Source: CAVPKN01 sp963832835 | GTDB taxonomy: Bacteria; Chlamydiota; Chlamydiia; Chlamydiales; JAAKFR01 | Direction: 5' to 3' | Assembly (NCBI GenBank): GCA_963832835.1 | Contig: CAWHVD010000001.1 | Span: 248,001 to 312,000, forward strand | Length of the DNA: 64,000 nt | Shown here: piece after piece, positions 17,037 through 25,940 of the stretch | How positions within the stretch are numbered: the first letter of the stretch is position 1 | Layout: every line of letters starts with the position of its first letter | Translations under genes and position numbers: made by a program | The notes under the pieces: model-generated | Database searches by the model: none | What the model saw: only the letters and a program-made list of their open reading frames with translations | Told to the model about the DNA's origin: nothing

Positions 17037-19540
17037 AATCACTCATCATCGTTGAATCACCCGCAAAGATCAAAACCCTTAAAAAATTTTTAGGGAAAGA
17101 TTTTGTCTTCGCCTCATCTTTAGGTCATGTCCGAGATCTTCCTCAAAAAGGTTTTGGAATCGACGTGGAAAACGACTTCGAACCCCAATATGAAGTGCTT
17201 CCAGATAAAAAAGAGGTCATAGCCAAGTTGCGGGCTGCCGCAAAAGAGTGTGATGTTGTCTACCTTTCTCCCGACCCTGACAGAGAAGGAGAGGCGATTG
17301 CATGGCATATTGCCAGCCTTTTGCCTCCTAAAACTAAAATTAAGCGCACCGCGTTTAACTCGATCACAAAAGATGCTGTTCTAGACGCTTTGGCCCATCC
17401 TGAAGAAATCAACCAAGCACTCGTGAATGCCCAGCAAGCACGCCGCCTTCTCGACAGAATTGTTGGCTATAAGATCTCGCCGATTCTCGCCCGGAGGATT
17501 CAAAAACGTACGGGTGTCTCAGCAGGCAGAGTCCAATCGGTCGCATTAAAGCTTGTTGTAGATAGGGAAAAGGAGATCGAGGCATTTAAGCCGGTTGAAT
17601 ACTGGAACATTGGAGCCATCCTTCAAGATGGGGATCCTTCAAAAAAATTCCCCTCACGCCTTTTTTCCGTTGACGGTCGCAAATGGGAAAAAGAGGCTCA
17701 AGACAATAAAGATGCCTTTTTGATTCCCGATCAAAAAACGGCCGCTGGTGTCGTCGAACGATTAGAAAAAGCCACATACAAAGTGGCCAAGGTTGAGAAA
17801 AAGGAGAAGAAAAGGAATCCCGAACCTCCTTTTATTACTTCGACACTTCAACAAGAAGCGAGCAGGCACTATCGTTTTTCATCCTCCAAAACGATGAATG
17901 TCGCACAAACTCTGTACGAAGGGGTAGAGATTGATTCTGAAGGAGCCGAGGGCTTGATCACCTACATGCGTACCGATTCGGTGCGCATAGCTCCAGAAGC
18001 CATTGAAGAGGTGAGAGGTTTCATCAAACAAAATTTTGGGCCAGCCTATCTTCCTGACTCACCCCGGATTTTTCCGACCAAAAAAGCGGCCCAAGATGCA
18101 CACGAAGCCATCCGTCCAACGAGCTTGAATCATACGCCCGAAAAGATGAAAAAATACCTCTCACGCGAACAATTTGCTCTCTATGAGCTCATTTGGAAGC
18201 GTTTTATTGCCTCACAAATGAACCCCGCTGTCTATGACACCGTTTCGGCCGACATTGAGACTGGTCAAAATATCATGATGCGCGCTACAGGCTCGACCAT
18301 GAAATTCAAGGGTTTCCTGGCCCTGTACGAAGAGAAGGAAGACGAGGAAAAAGAAGGTGAAGAGGCGGCCCTCCCGTCTCTTGCCCCTGGCATGGTGTTG
18401 CATCTCATTGAGGTCACTTCTGAACAGTCATTTACCAGACCTCCGCCCCGGTTCACAGAAGCCTCTTTAGTTAAAGAACTTGAAAAATCAGGCATCGGAC
18501 GCCCTTCTACTTACGCTTCCATCATGAACAAAATCCAAAGCCGTGATTACACTGTCAAAGAGAACCAACGTCTAAAACCGACAGAGCTTGGCTGTGTGAT
18601 CGCTCAATTTTTAGAAGCCAACTTCAAACAGATCATGAACGTGGGCTTTACCGCCGAAATGGAAGATACCCTCGAGCTTGTTGCGGATAATAAAAAAGAA
18701 TGGAAGCAGGTCATCAAGGATTTCTGGGAACAATTCATCCCTACAATTGATATCGCTGAAAAAGAAGCTTTTGTTCCTAAGGTCATGACCGACATCGACT
18801 GCCCCAGATGTGGACAGGCCAAATTACAAAAAATTTGGTCCAAATCTCGCTATTTTTATGGGTGTTCTCGCTATCCCGATTGCGATTACACAGCCTCCAA
18901 CGAAGAGCTCACCTTTAATAAGTCGGAATATGCTGCAGATTTTGATTGGGATCAGAAATGCCCCAATTGTGGCAATCCCATGAAATTGCGTCATGGTCGT
19001 TTTGGTCCCTTTTTGGGATGTACAAATTACCCCACCTGCAAAGGAATTATCAACATTACCAAGCTTGGGGAAGCGCCTGTTTCCACGGAAAATGCCCCCC
19101 CCTGTCCAGCCATTGGTTGCACTGGAAAGATTGTCCCGCGCAAATCCCGTTTTGGCAAAATCTTTTACTCTTGTACTACTTTTCCCGATTGCGATGTGAT
19201 CGTAAACGAGCTGGAACAGCTCAGCGATAAATACATCGATCATCCTAAAACTGCTTATCAGAAAAAAACAGCCGCCAAAGGAGCTAAAAAAAGTACCGGA
19301 GGAAAAGGACGAGGTAAATTCACTCCTTCAACTGCGCTTGCCGCCGTTATTGGAGAGGATCCTGTAACACGTGGAGAGGCCACAAAAAAAATCTGGGACT
19401 ATATAAAAGCAAATAACCTTCAAGATCCGAAGGATAAGCGGCAAATCGTCCCCGACGAACTCTTATCTAAAGTCTTCGGCTCACCGCAATCCATCAACAT
19501 GTTTAAACTCGCATCCATACTTGGTCATAATCTTTCTTAA
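17030..19540 (+). CDS. topA: DNA topoisomerase I with C-terminal SWIB domain
   Basis: 836 residues. It relaxes negative supercoils. The Toprim domain (1-140) shows IVESPAKIKTLKKFLG and SPDPDREGEAIAWHI; the catalytic Tyr lies in LITYMRTDSVR (about 312). Three zinc ribbons follow (about 588-735): CPRCGQ...C, CPNCGN...C and CTGK...C. Residues about 760-836 form a SWIB/MDM2 domain (KFTPSTALAAVIG...KIWDYIKANNLQDPKDKRQIVPDE). The TopA-SWIB fusion is a known chlamydial hallmark, perhaps linked to chromatin-like nucleoid packing. The ATG overlaps the dprA stop (ATGGTAA). Confidence 0.97.
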   Translation: MVKSLIIVESPAKIKTLKKFLGKDFVFASSLGHVRDLPQKGFGIDVENDFEPQYEVLPDKKEVIAKLRAAAKECDVVYLSPDPDREGEAIAWHIASLLPPKTKIKRTAFNSITKDAVLDALAHPEEINQALVNAQQARRLLDRIVGYKISPILARRIQKRTGVSAGRVQSVALKLVVDREKEIEAFKPVEYWNIGAILQDGDPSKKFPSRLFSVDGRKWEKEAQDNKDAFLIPDQKTAAGVVERLEKATYKVAKVEKKEKKRNPEPPFITSTLQQEASRHYRFSSSKTMNVAQTLYEGVEIDSEGAEGLITYMRTDSVRIAPEAIEEVRGFIKQNFGPAYLPDSPRIFPTKKAAQDAHEAIRPTSLNHTPEKMKKYLSREQFALYELIWKRFIASQMNPAVYDTVSADIETGQNIMMRATGSTMKFKGFLALYEEKEDEEKEGEEAALPSLAPGMVLHLIEVTSEQSFTRPPPRFTEASLVKELEKSGIGRPSTYASIMNKIQSRDYTVKENQRLKPTELGCVIAQFLEANFKQIMNVGFTAEMEDTLELVADNKKEWKQVIKDFWEQFIPTIDIAEKEAFVPKVMTDIDCPRCGQAKLQKIWSKSRYFYGCSRYPDCDYTASNEELTFNKSEYAADFDWDQKCPNCGNPMKLRHGRFGPFLGCTNYPTCKGIINITKLGEAPVSTENAPPCPAIGCTGKIVPRKSRFGKIFYSCTTFPDCDVIVNELEQLSDKYIDHPKTAYQKKTAAKGAKKSTGGKGRGKFTPSTALAAVIGEDPVTRGEATKKIWDYIKANNLQDPKDKRQIVPDELLSKVFGSPQSINMFKLASILGHNLS

Positions 19541-19615
19541 AAGTTAAAATAATTGTTTATAATTTTTACCCTAGGTAAAACCAAAACAAAGCACATGTTT
19601 CATCCAGGAATATCT

Positions 19616-20476
19616 ATGCACAAGTTTTGCGCTGCTTTAATAGCTTTCGGTCTTTCCATTATCACTCTGATCGCGGAAGCAGAAGGGACCCTTCATGATA
19701 CCTCCTGCACATTCATACATCCCCATGAATCAGGTGAAATCGCCAACTGCTGTCACCCCTGTCAAGAGTACACCCCACCTATTACCTATCATGAGAGTCC
19801 TCTACCAACCTGTTGCTCCCATTTCTATGTAGGCATAGAGGGAGGTTGGAGTACAGGATTAGGACATGCTAATAAAAGCCGCGGTGTAGGAGGGTTCTTT
19901 ACTGGTATAGCTGAAGGTCCGAGGGCTGATTCCGGTTACAATGTGGGGGCCAGCTTGGGCTATCGCTGGAATTGCTTACTACGTACCGACCTTTCCTATA
20001 CCTATCTACATCCCAATCATTACAATTGCAATACTTTTTTTCCTAATCCGGATCAGACCGACTTATTTAAGGCACATCTTCATTCTCATCTCATACTACT
20101 CAATACGTATATGCATTTAAATGCTGTTTATTGTCTTTTACCTTGGATTGACCCCTATATTACTGGTGGGGTGGGAGTAGCCGTTAACCGCATGGATGAT
20201 ATCAGGGAATTTGCATCTGGCGAGGAGTCTTTTTTTGCAAAAATACATTCTTACACACATACCAATTTCGGTGCTCGCGTGGGGGTTGGAGTCATGAAGT
20301 ATTTTTGCCATTGCTGGATCTTGGATCTTGGATTTAATGCCAATTACATTGGTAGAGTGCGTTCGGATAATTCACGTACATTTATAGCTCGGGGGACAAG
20401 TCAACCAATTGGAAAATACGACTTTAAGAACAATTGGATAGGTACTTTCTATCTAGGCCTGAAGTACGCCTTTTAG
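19616..20476 (+). CDS. Outer-membrane beta-barrel protein
   Basis: 286 residues. A signal peptide is visible (MHKFCAALIAFGLSIITLIAEA), then a Cys/His-rich linker (CCHPCQEY, CCSHF) and a barrel-like region starting FYVGIEGGWSTG and ending in the aromatic residue Phe (YLGLKYAF), typical of small outer-membrane barrels. Cys residues suggest disulphide cross-linking as in chlamydial outer membranes. The two paralogue-like proteins at 50720 and 52003 share the CC...FYVGG layout. The frame opens 21 codons earlier, but the ATG at 19616 has CAGGAA upstream and a proper signal peptide. Confidence 0.8.
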   Translation: MHKFCAALIAFGLSIITLIAEAEGTLHDTSCTFIHPHESGEIANCCHPCQEYTPPITYHESPLPTCCSHFYVGIEGGWSTGLGHANKSRGVGGFFTGIAEGPRADSGYNVGASLGYRWNCLLRTDLSYTYLHPNHYNCNTFFPNPDQTDLFKAHLHSHLILLNTYMHLNAVYCLLPWIDPYITGGVGVAVNRMDDIREFASGEESFFAKIHSYTHTNFGARVGVGVMKYFCHCWILDLGFNANYIGRVRSDNSRTFIARGTSQPIGKYDFKNNWIGTFYLGLKYAF

Positions 20477-20548
20477 GTGATTTTAAGCACAGAGGCACCG
20501 AGAAGCCGCAACGCAGAGGAGATATGACCTCGATTTCTTGTTTTTAAA

Positions 20549-20621
20549 CATGAGCGAGAAAGGATCATCCAAATCTGTCATGTTACCCAGTGCCACTTCA
20601 AGGCTTTATTTTCTGGAAATG
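20549..20621 (+). repeat. Miniature element family 3, right-half fragment
   Basis: The sequence matches the right part of the 155-bp family 3 element, ending CTGGAAATGG; the left half is lost or rearranged. It stops 4 nt before the thyX stop codon. Just upstream (20486-20522) lies a stretch of GCAGAGG-type repeats resembling that at 58603-58636. Confidence 0.6.
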
Positions 20622-20624
20622 GTA

Positions 20625-22418
20625 TTATTGCTGAAGATGAGGTTTTTCGGCTTTGCGAAGTTCCTGATCAAGACGTCCCAGATCGTACCCTTCATAATCG
20701 ACAAACTTAAAGAAGCTCTCAAATTGTGGAAGTACGTGGCTTACCTGTGATGCCATCTGTTGTGCTATCAGACGGTAACCTGGATGTCCTGCAGGCTGCG
20801 AGCGGAGCTCACAAAGCCATTGAAGGGCACGTAGATTGACATGGAAATACCAACGGACGTGATAGGCCATTGGCACGACATATTGGGCCTCTTCAGGCAA
20901 ATCTTCTGCTATTCTTTGGTAAACAGCACTGGCCTCCTCCATCGCATCCCGATACGGTTTTTCCATAGGGGTATCGAGGATTTCTTCGGGAGTCCAATAT
21001 CCGTAATCGGTCGTCAAATTCTGACGCTGTTGGGTGAGCATCCGATGGCGGTGCAGATCGCGGTAAATGCCAAAATCGGCCACAATCTCAAAGGTAAACT
21101 GAGCGTGCTCCAAAGCTCTTGGAGATTTATGCCTTCTGTTTTCACGAGTGGAGCTGGCAGCATCAAAAATCTTAGCAATCTCTTCTTCAGGAAGAGTGCG
21201 GCAATAATTCTGGAGCTCTTCTAGACTGCCAGCTTCATACGGATACAGGAGGGCCGCAGCAACCTTATAGGCGCCGTCAGGATCGTGATAAATGAGGCGA
21301 GCGCTGGGTGTAGATTCTTGCTTGGGGAGCTTATGGTGCTCAGCAATGCTCTTAATCTGCTGCCCCATAGATTCCATAAACAAAGCATAGGACTCATGAT
21401 GCCGGTGGTGACGTTCCGCTCTACGTACAAACGAAGGGATCACCTTGTGGAGCTCATCGAAAAGTTGCCCACCAATCTCTTGCATTTCTACTAAGTTTTG
21501 GCATTCCATCTTATTGATCAAGCTTTCCCAAAACCTTCCGTTGCCAAACACTCCCATATTCGTCAGCGTTCCGGCTGGTAAAAGCCCTCTTAAGCAATCC
21601 AAAACCTTTGCACGCAGTGCTGCCGAATAAGCCGCTTTGGATTTCTCCTGTTCTTTAGGGAACTTTTTCTCCATGATCTCAGTCAACGGTGGAATGAGTT
21701 TGGAATAGGTCTCAAAGAGCATATCGCAGGTTTTGAGATAAGCCTCTTTGAAGGCCGAGGTCATTAAGATAGGCTCTCGATAATAAAGATATTGGCCATT
21801 TACCTTCTGATCGAAATAGATATAACGAGTCGATTTTTCAAGGGGAGAGCCGCCAATGCGGCTATCCTCAATCATTTTAGCCGCTAACATGGAGACATTT
21901 TCAATGGCAACATGGGCGCCACCCAGCTCTCCAATCGAATCATCGCCATATCCGTCTAAGATCCTGTCATAAAAATTTTGGGCTTTTTGGAGGGCCAGCA
22001 GTTGCTTGTCTGTGTTTGCCGGATCGTGTCCTACAATCTCACCAAAGGCGGTTTCTTCTCCCTGAATGAACTCTTTTAGCAACAAAGAGCGCAGTCCAAG
22101 TGTAGAGCGAGAATAGCGAGAAAAAAGCGCCCCCTTGATCACCTCCGGCAAATTGCATAAGGCAAAAATATTGCTAGAAGTATTGGTGACATACCTTTTA
22201 AGCACACTGAGCTGCGTTTCCGAAAATTCTTCATAGTCTTGCATACAAAGCCTACCATTAAGATGGGCCACCGAGGGTGCCATAAGTTCCTTTGAACTAT
22301 CAAGTAAAAAGAGCAGCTGTTCAGGGAATCGCTCTTGTTGCTCAATAACCTCTTGTGGGAAAACCGGTTGATAACCCAGTCGATAGATGTTCATGCACTG
22401 TAAGTACTTTGTCGACAT
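20625..22418 (-). CDS. thyX: Two-domain ThyX-like flavin-dependent thymidylate synthase
   Basis: 597 residues from the chosen start. ThyX makes dTMP from dUMP using FAD and methylene-THF. The C-terminal half carries the ThyX motif RHRMLTQQRQ (in DLHRHRMLTQQRQNLTTDYGYW) and Arg/His-rich substrate loops; the N-terminal half (about 30-330) is a duplicated, degenerate ThyX fold with ENVSMLAAKMIEDSRIGG. The long two-domain form is what I recall for chlamydial ThyX. The start is uncertain: Met at 22463, 22418 or 22394 are all in frame, none with a clear ribosome site. Beginning at 22463 would run into the DnaA-box cluster. Confidence 0.85.
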   Translation of the reverse strand: MSTKYLQCMNIYRLGYQPVFPQEVIEQQERFPEQLLFLLDSSKELMAPSVAHLNGRLCMQDYEEFSETQLSVLKRYVTNTSSNIFALCNLPEVIKGALFSRYSRSTLGLRSLLLKEFIQGEETAFGEIVGHDPANTDKQLLALQKAQNFYDRILDGYGDDSIGELGGAHVAIENVSMLAAKMIEDSRIGGSPLEKSTRYIYFDQKVNGQYLYYREPILMTSAFKEAYLKTCDMLFETYSKLIPPLTEIMEKKFPKEQEKSKAAYSAALRAKVLDCLRGLLPAGTLTNMGVFGNGRFWESLINKMECQNLVEMQEIGGQLFDELHKVIPSFVRRAERHHRHHESYALFMESMGQQIKSIAEHHKLPKQESTPSARLIYHDPDGAYKVAAALLYPYEAGSLEELQNYCRTLPEEEIAKIFDAASSTRENRRHKSPRALEHAQFTFEIVADFGIYRDLHRHRMLTQQRQNLTTDYGYWTPEEILDTPMEKPYRDAMEEASAVYQRIAEDLPEEAQYVVPMAYHVRWYFHVNLRALQWLCELRSQPAGHPGYRLIAQQMASQVSHVLPQFESFFKFVDYEGYDLGRLDQELRKAEKPHLQQ

Positions 22419-22427
22419 TTTATTTTT

Positions 22428-22560
22428 TGTTGATAAACTGGTTTTTTTAAACAGTCTATGCACAGACCGTGCACAGACTCTGCTAGTGGTAAAAAGGTAG
22501 TTTATCTACTTTTCCACACCCTCTGATGAAGAAGAGTAATAAGATATTATAGATATATCA
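22428..22560 (+). other. Candidate replication origin (DnaA-box cluster plus AT-rich stretch)
   Basis: Between thyX and hemB lie several DnaA-box-like 9-mers: TGTTGATAA (22428-22436, complement TTATCAACA), CTATGCACA (22456-22464), CCGTGCACA (22467-22475), TTATCTACT (22502-22510) and TTTTCCACA (22510-22518). They are followed by an AT-rich tract (about 22530-22562) that could be the unwinding element. In several Chlamydia genomes hemB is the first gene after the predicted origin, as I recall. Boxes match TTATNCACA at 7-8 of 9. Origin function is inference. Confidence 0.55.
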
Positions 22561-22585
22561 TTCTCAGCCTAGGAGATAAGTGACC

Positions 22586-23596
22586 ATGCTAACAACTGCC
22601 ATACAGCCATTCCTTCAGCGCCCCAGACGCAACCGTAAATCGAGTGCCATTCGCGGTATGATGCAAGAAACGCGTCTTCACCCCTCGGATTTGATTTACC
22701 CACAATTCGTAGTTCAGGGAGAGGGGGTGAGGGAAACTATTAGAAGCTTGCCGGGTATTTACCGACTCAGTATTGACCTCCTTCTTAAAGAAATAGAGCG
22801 TGCTGTTGAGCTGGGGATTGCGGCCGTTGCTCTTTTTCCTGTGATACCCAAAGAGATGAAAAATCAAATGGGCACCGAGTCGGTCAATTCAGATGGAATC
22901 CTTCAAAAAGCAATCCGCGCTATCAAAAATGAATTTCCCGATCTTTGTCTCATCGCCGATATAGCGTTAGATCCCTATAGTTCTCATGGCCATGACGGAC
23001 TTGTGGATGAGACAGGAATGGTCATGAATGACGAGACGGTCGATATTCTGGTGAATATGGCCCTCGTTCAAGCGGAAGCTGGTATTGATATGGTGGCCCC
23101 GAGCGATATGATGGATGGCAGGGTGAGGGCTATTCGTTCTGCGTTAGATCATGCGGGGTTTTCGCAAGTGAGTATCCATGCCTATACAGCAAAATATGCT
23201 TCGGCATTCTACGGGCCTTTTCGTGATGCATTAGACTCGCGTTTGCAACAAGGGGATAAGAAAACCTATCAGATGAATCCAGCTAACTGGCGTGAAGCCT
23301 TGAGGGAAGGAGCTTTGGATGAAGAGGAGGGGGCTGATGTTCTGATGGTCAAACCGGCATTGCCTTACCTCGATATCATCACACGGCTTAAGGCTGCGAC
23401 CCATCTACCTATCTCGGCCTATCAGGTCACGGGGGAATATGCAATGATCATGGCGGCGGCTCAAAATGGATGGATCGATGGAGACAAAGTACTTTTAGAG
23501 AGTCTACTTTCTATTAAAAGAGCAGGAGCTGAAATGATTTTCACCTATGCGGCTCCAAAAGCTGCGGAGCTTATCACCACCTACGCTCTCGATTAA
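22586..23596 (+). CDS. hemB: Delta-aminolevulinic acid dehydratase (porphobilinogen synthase)
   Basis: 336 residues. Condenses two ALA molecules to porphobilinogen in haem synthesis. Schiff-base lysines are in AYTAKYASAFYGPFRDA (about 203) and LMVKPALPYLD (about 255). The metal loop reads IALDPYSSHGHDG, with Asp in place of the Cys residues of the zinc type, so this is probably a Mg-dependent form. GTG at 22580 is also in frame, but AGGAGA at 22571-22576 suits the ATG at 22586 best. The 3' end overlaps the convergent YjbH-like gene by 23 nt. Confidence 0.97.
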   Translation: MLTTAIQPFLQRPRRNRKSSAIRGMMQETRLHPSDLIYPQFVVQGEGVRETIRSLPGIYRLSIDLLLKEIERAVELGIAAVALFPVIPKEMKNQMGTESVNSDGILQKAIRAIKNEFPDLCLIADIALDPYSSHGHDGLVDETGMVMNDETVDILVNMALVQAEAGIDMVAPSDMMDGRVRAIRSALDHAGFSQVSIHAYTAKYASAFYGPFRDALDSRLQQGDKKTYQMNPANWREALREGALDEEEGADVLMVKPALPYLDIITRLKAATHLPISAYQVTGEYAMIMAAAQNGWIDGDKVLLESLLSIKRAGAEMIFTYAAPKAAELITTYALD

Positions 23597-25712
23597 TCGT
23601 TTCGAAAAGGGTCCTTCCAGTCATTGTGGCGTATCCTGCGTCGCGTAGCCAAGCTGCCATTGCATAGTTCCACACTCTACGGCTACTCCTTTTGTAGAAA
23701 AAATCAAAGGGAATCTCTATAGCAATACCACGGTCGTAATATTTCTCTCCATGCATCACATCGAAGGCATCTGTGAGTGTGATCCATCCTGTCAACCTCA
23801 GCCCATTATCAAAATAACGGGTCGCTTCCAGGCGCCCCCCTTTGTCGCGTGCTAGAAACTGCCCTATGCTCAATTTGGTAAAGAATTGGTGCGCAGGAAA
23901 ATCGAGATAGATATTGAGAAAGCATTGCTGCAAGCTGGTATAGTGTTGATACACGGGTACTTTGCCCTCAAAGTGACGCAAAGTCGATTGAAAGCCTAGC
24001 CCGGAATAGGCTCGTTTCTTCACCACAGCCCCTTCTGCGCCGATAGCTATCCAGGAACGAGCAGGATACCACAAACACTCCCCAGCGAGTCCCGCATAAT
24101 TGACTTGAAAATACCCAAGTGCTGCTCTGGTATAAAAACCCCGCCCACAGTTCCAACTTTTCTGTGCATAAAGCTTATCACATTTGAAAGAGCCTTCTTG
24201 ACGGTAGCGGATGTAATCGGTTGCCACATTGGGAAGTTGTGAGGGGTGGAAGAAATCGAAATCGGTCAAGTTGTTCACAGAAGAAAGAAGCGTATAGCTG
24301 GCCTGCACCTCGTAATACCAGTTATAAGGTAGAAAACCATCGATGGACCCTTTCAAACCGGCATCATACTTGAATTTTCCCTTGGCATTGCCCAGAAAGG
24401 TTTCTAATCGAGGGCTCAGTTTACAGCGCCACAACTCACTCTTTCTTTTAAAAATCAGGTGTGCTGTTGGAGGGGCAGTACGAGCCTCTTCCCGTGGAGA
24501 AATAATATCAAATTCATAGGGGCCGATGCATTGATTGACATAGTCTGTGAGCCACTCTCTTTTGTAAACATAGCTCTGACAGGGCAGTCCATACGATTCC
24601 AATGTAACAATCACATGATTCACATTAGATGGGGTCAAGGCTGCTAGTAAGTGTTGCAAGCGCATGCGGGCGGTGTGCTCTTGCCGGTAGCAGCAATTAA
24701 ATAAAGAGATCCAGAGGTTTTGAGTGCCCTCACCGCAGTCCTCTAACCATGCTTCTGTCAACTGGAAGCCCTGATCATTAAATGAATAATACAGCTCTTG
24801 GATCATCGCCTCGGCAGGGCGGTGGCAGCCAAGCGGCTGTCGATCTATCGGAGCTGAATAGGGAAGAGGGTCCTGGATTTTGGGCAAAAAACCTTCCGTT
24901 TTTCCCCAATTGTAGTGAATAGAACCGGCAGCGGCAAAAGCATCACCCCGAATGTAGCTAGCTGATAGTGCTATGAGATCGCAAAAATTGTATTTAACCC
25001 CCACATTAAAAGGAGAGTGGGATAAAGGGCGACGCGGATGAGGATCTTTTCGGTAGTTAGTGGGATCTAATTCAGCTGTAAGACAAATCCCGCGTGTCCA
25101 TTTGTTTTGATATTCAGACCATGGAAACCAGTTGATTCCGCCAAAAAAACCCCGTGAAGGGCCTTTGGTATAGGTTCCCGCCCCCCATCCCAAGCTAAAC
25201 TCTAATCCCTGATTCCGGAAGACCTGTGTGCCCACAGCATAATAGTTCGTAAATTTCTTTGTTCCCATAAAGTCGTCAATGCCTACTGCAATACCTGGGT
25301 AGCGGTAGCAGCTCTGTTCTGGCAAAATAAGAGCATATTTAAAATTCGCTCCCCGGTCTGCATAATCGCCAAACCCGTGGGATCCGATAGCAGGATCCTT
25401 GTATCCATGAAAGACCCGATAATTGGCACTCAGCTCTAAATGATGAAAGGGCTGCACTCTGGCATTCCAATTGAGGTAGGGAGGGACATGGGAAACCCCA
25501 AAACCAATCTCGCCCTCCTCACTCATCCGCGCTGAGTGTGTAGCGAAATAGCCTCCAGAAAGAAGATGGTTAAATGTGACTGGAAAGCGCTCATAGACCT
25601 TCCTATCCCAATAGGAAGCAATTTCCAGGGAAGAGAGCATCTCTTCCATCGATTGTTCCCCAAGGAGCATTCCCGGACCCAACAGAGCTAAACAACACAA
25701 CCATTTAAACAT
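23574..25712 (-). CDS. YjbH-like outer-membrane protein
   Basis: 712 residues. Signal peptide MFKWLCCLALLGPGMLLG. The N-terminal part (about 55-270) shows the YjbH pattern: SARMSEEGEIGFGVSHVPPYLNW, GIAVGIDDFMGT, LEFSLGWGAGTYTK and a barrel strand set. The C-terminal part SIGQFLARDKGGRLEATRYFDNGLRLTGWITLTD matches the last YjbH strands closely. In enterobacteria YjbH belongs to an exopolysaccharide secretion operon; no partner genes are visible here, so the role in this organism is unknown. It overlaps the hemB end by 23 nt. The upstream region to 25940 holds element C. Confidence 0.85.
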   Translation of the reverse strand: MFKWLCCLALLGPGMLLGEQSMEEMLSSLEIASYWDRKVYERFPVTFNHLLSGGYFATHSARMSEEGEIGFGVSHVPPYLNWNARVQPFHHLELSANYRVFHGYKDPAIGSHGFGDYADRGANFKYALILPEQSCYRYPGIAVGIDDFMGTKKFTNYYAVGTQVFRNQGLEFSLGWGAGTYTKGPSRGFFGGINWFPWSEYQNKWTRGICLTAELDPTNYRKDPHPRRPLSHSPFNVGVKYNFCDLIALSASYIRGDAFAAAGSIHYNWGKTEGFLPKIQDPLPYSAPIDRQPLGCHRPAEAMIQELYYSFNDQGFQLTEAWLEDCGEGTQNLWISLFNCCYRQEHTARMRLQHLLAALTPSNVNHVIVTLESYGLPCQSYVYKREWLTDYVNQCIGPYEFDIISPREEARTAPPTAHLIFKRKSELWRCKLSPRLETFLGNAKGKFKYDAGLKGSIDGFLPYNWYYEVQASYTLLSSVNNLTDFDFFHPSQLPNVATDYIRYRQEGSFKCDKLYAQKSWNCGRGFYTRAALGYFQVNYAGLAGECLWYPARSWIAIGAEGAVVKKRAYSGLGFQSTLRHFEGKVPVYQHYTSLQQCFLNIYLDFPAHQFFTKLSIGQFLARDKGGRLEATRYFDNGLRLTGWITLTDAFDVMHGEKYYDRGIAIEIPFDFFYKRSSRRVWNYAMAAWLRDAGYATMTGRTLFETINRERRW

Positions 25713-25769
25713 TCAGGTTGAATGTCATACCAGCTCAGCGGTTACAAAGGCAATTGTTGAAAATTTACC

Positions 25770-25884
25770 GTGACTATTCATGAGCCAGCAGAATCCTTAA
25801 GGCAGGCCCACTTTGCCAAGCTGGGAGTGGATAGTCACCACAGGGAGGCTTTTGACCGAAAAGATGGATTACCTGAATAGTGAC
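25770..25884 (+). mobile_element. Miniature element family 1, copy C
   Basis: 115 bp, ends GTGACTATTCA and TGAATAGTGAC, flanked by a perfect 8-bp target duplication AATTTACC at 25762-25769 and 25885-25892. It lies in the divergent region between the YjbH-like gene and the gene at 25941, ending 56 nt before that start. Confidence 0.92.
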
Positions 25885-25940
25885 AATTTACCCATGTTGC
25901 TTTACTCTCATTCAAATCGAATTTAAAGTTGATAAAAAAC

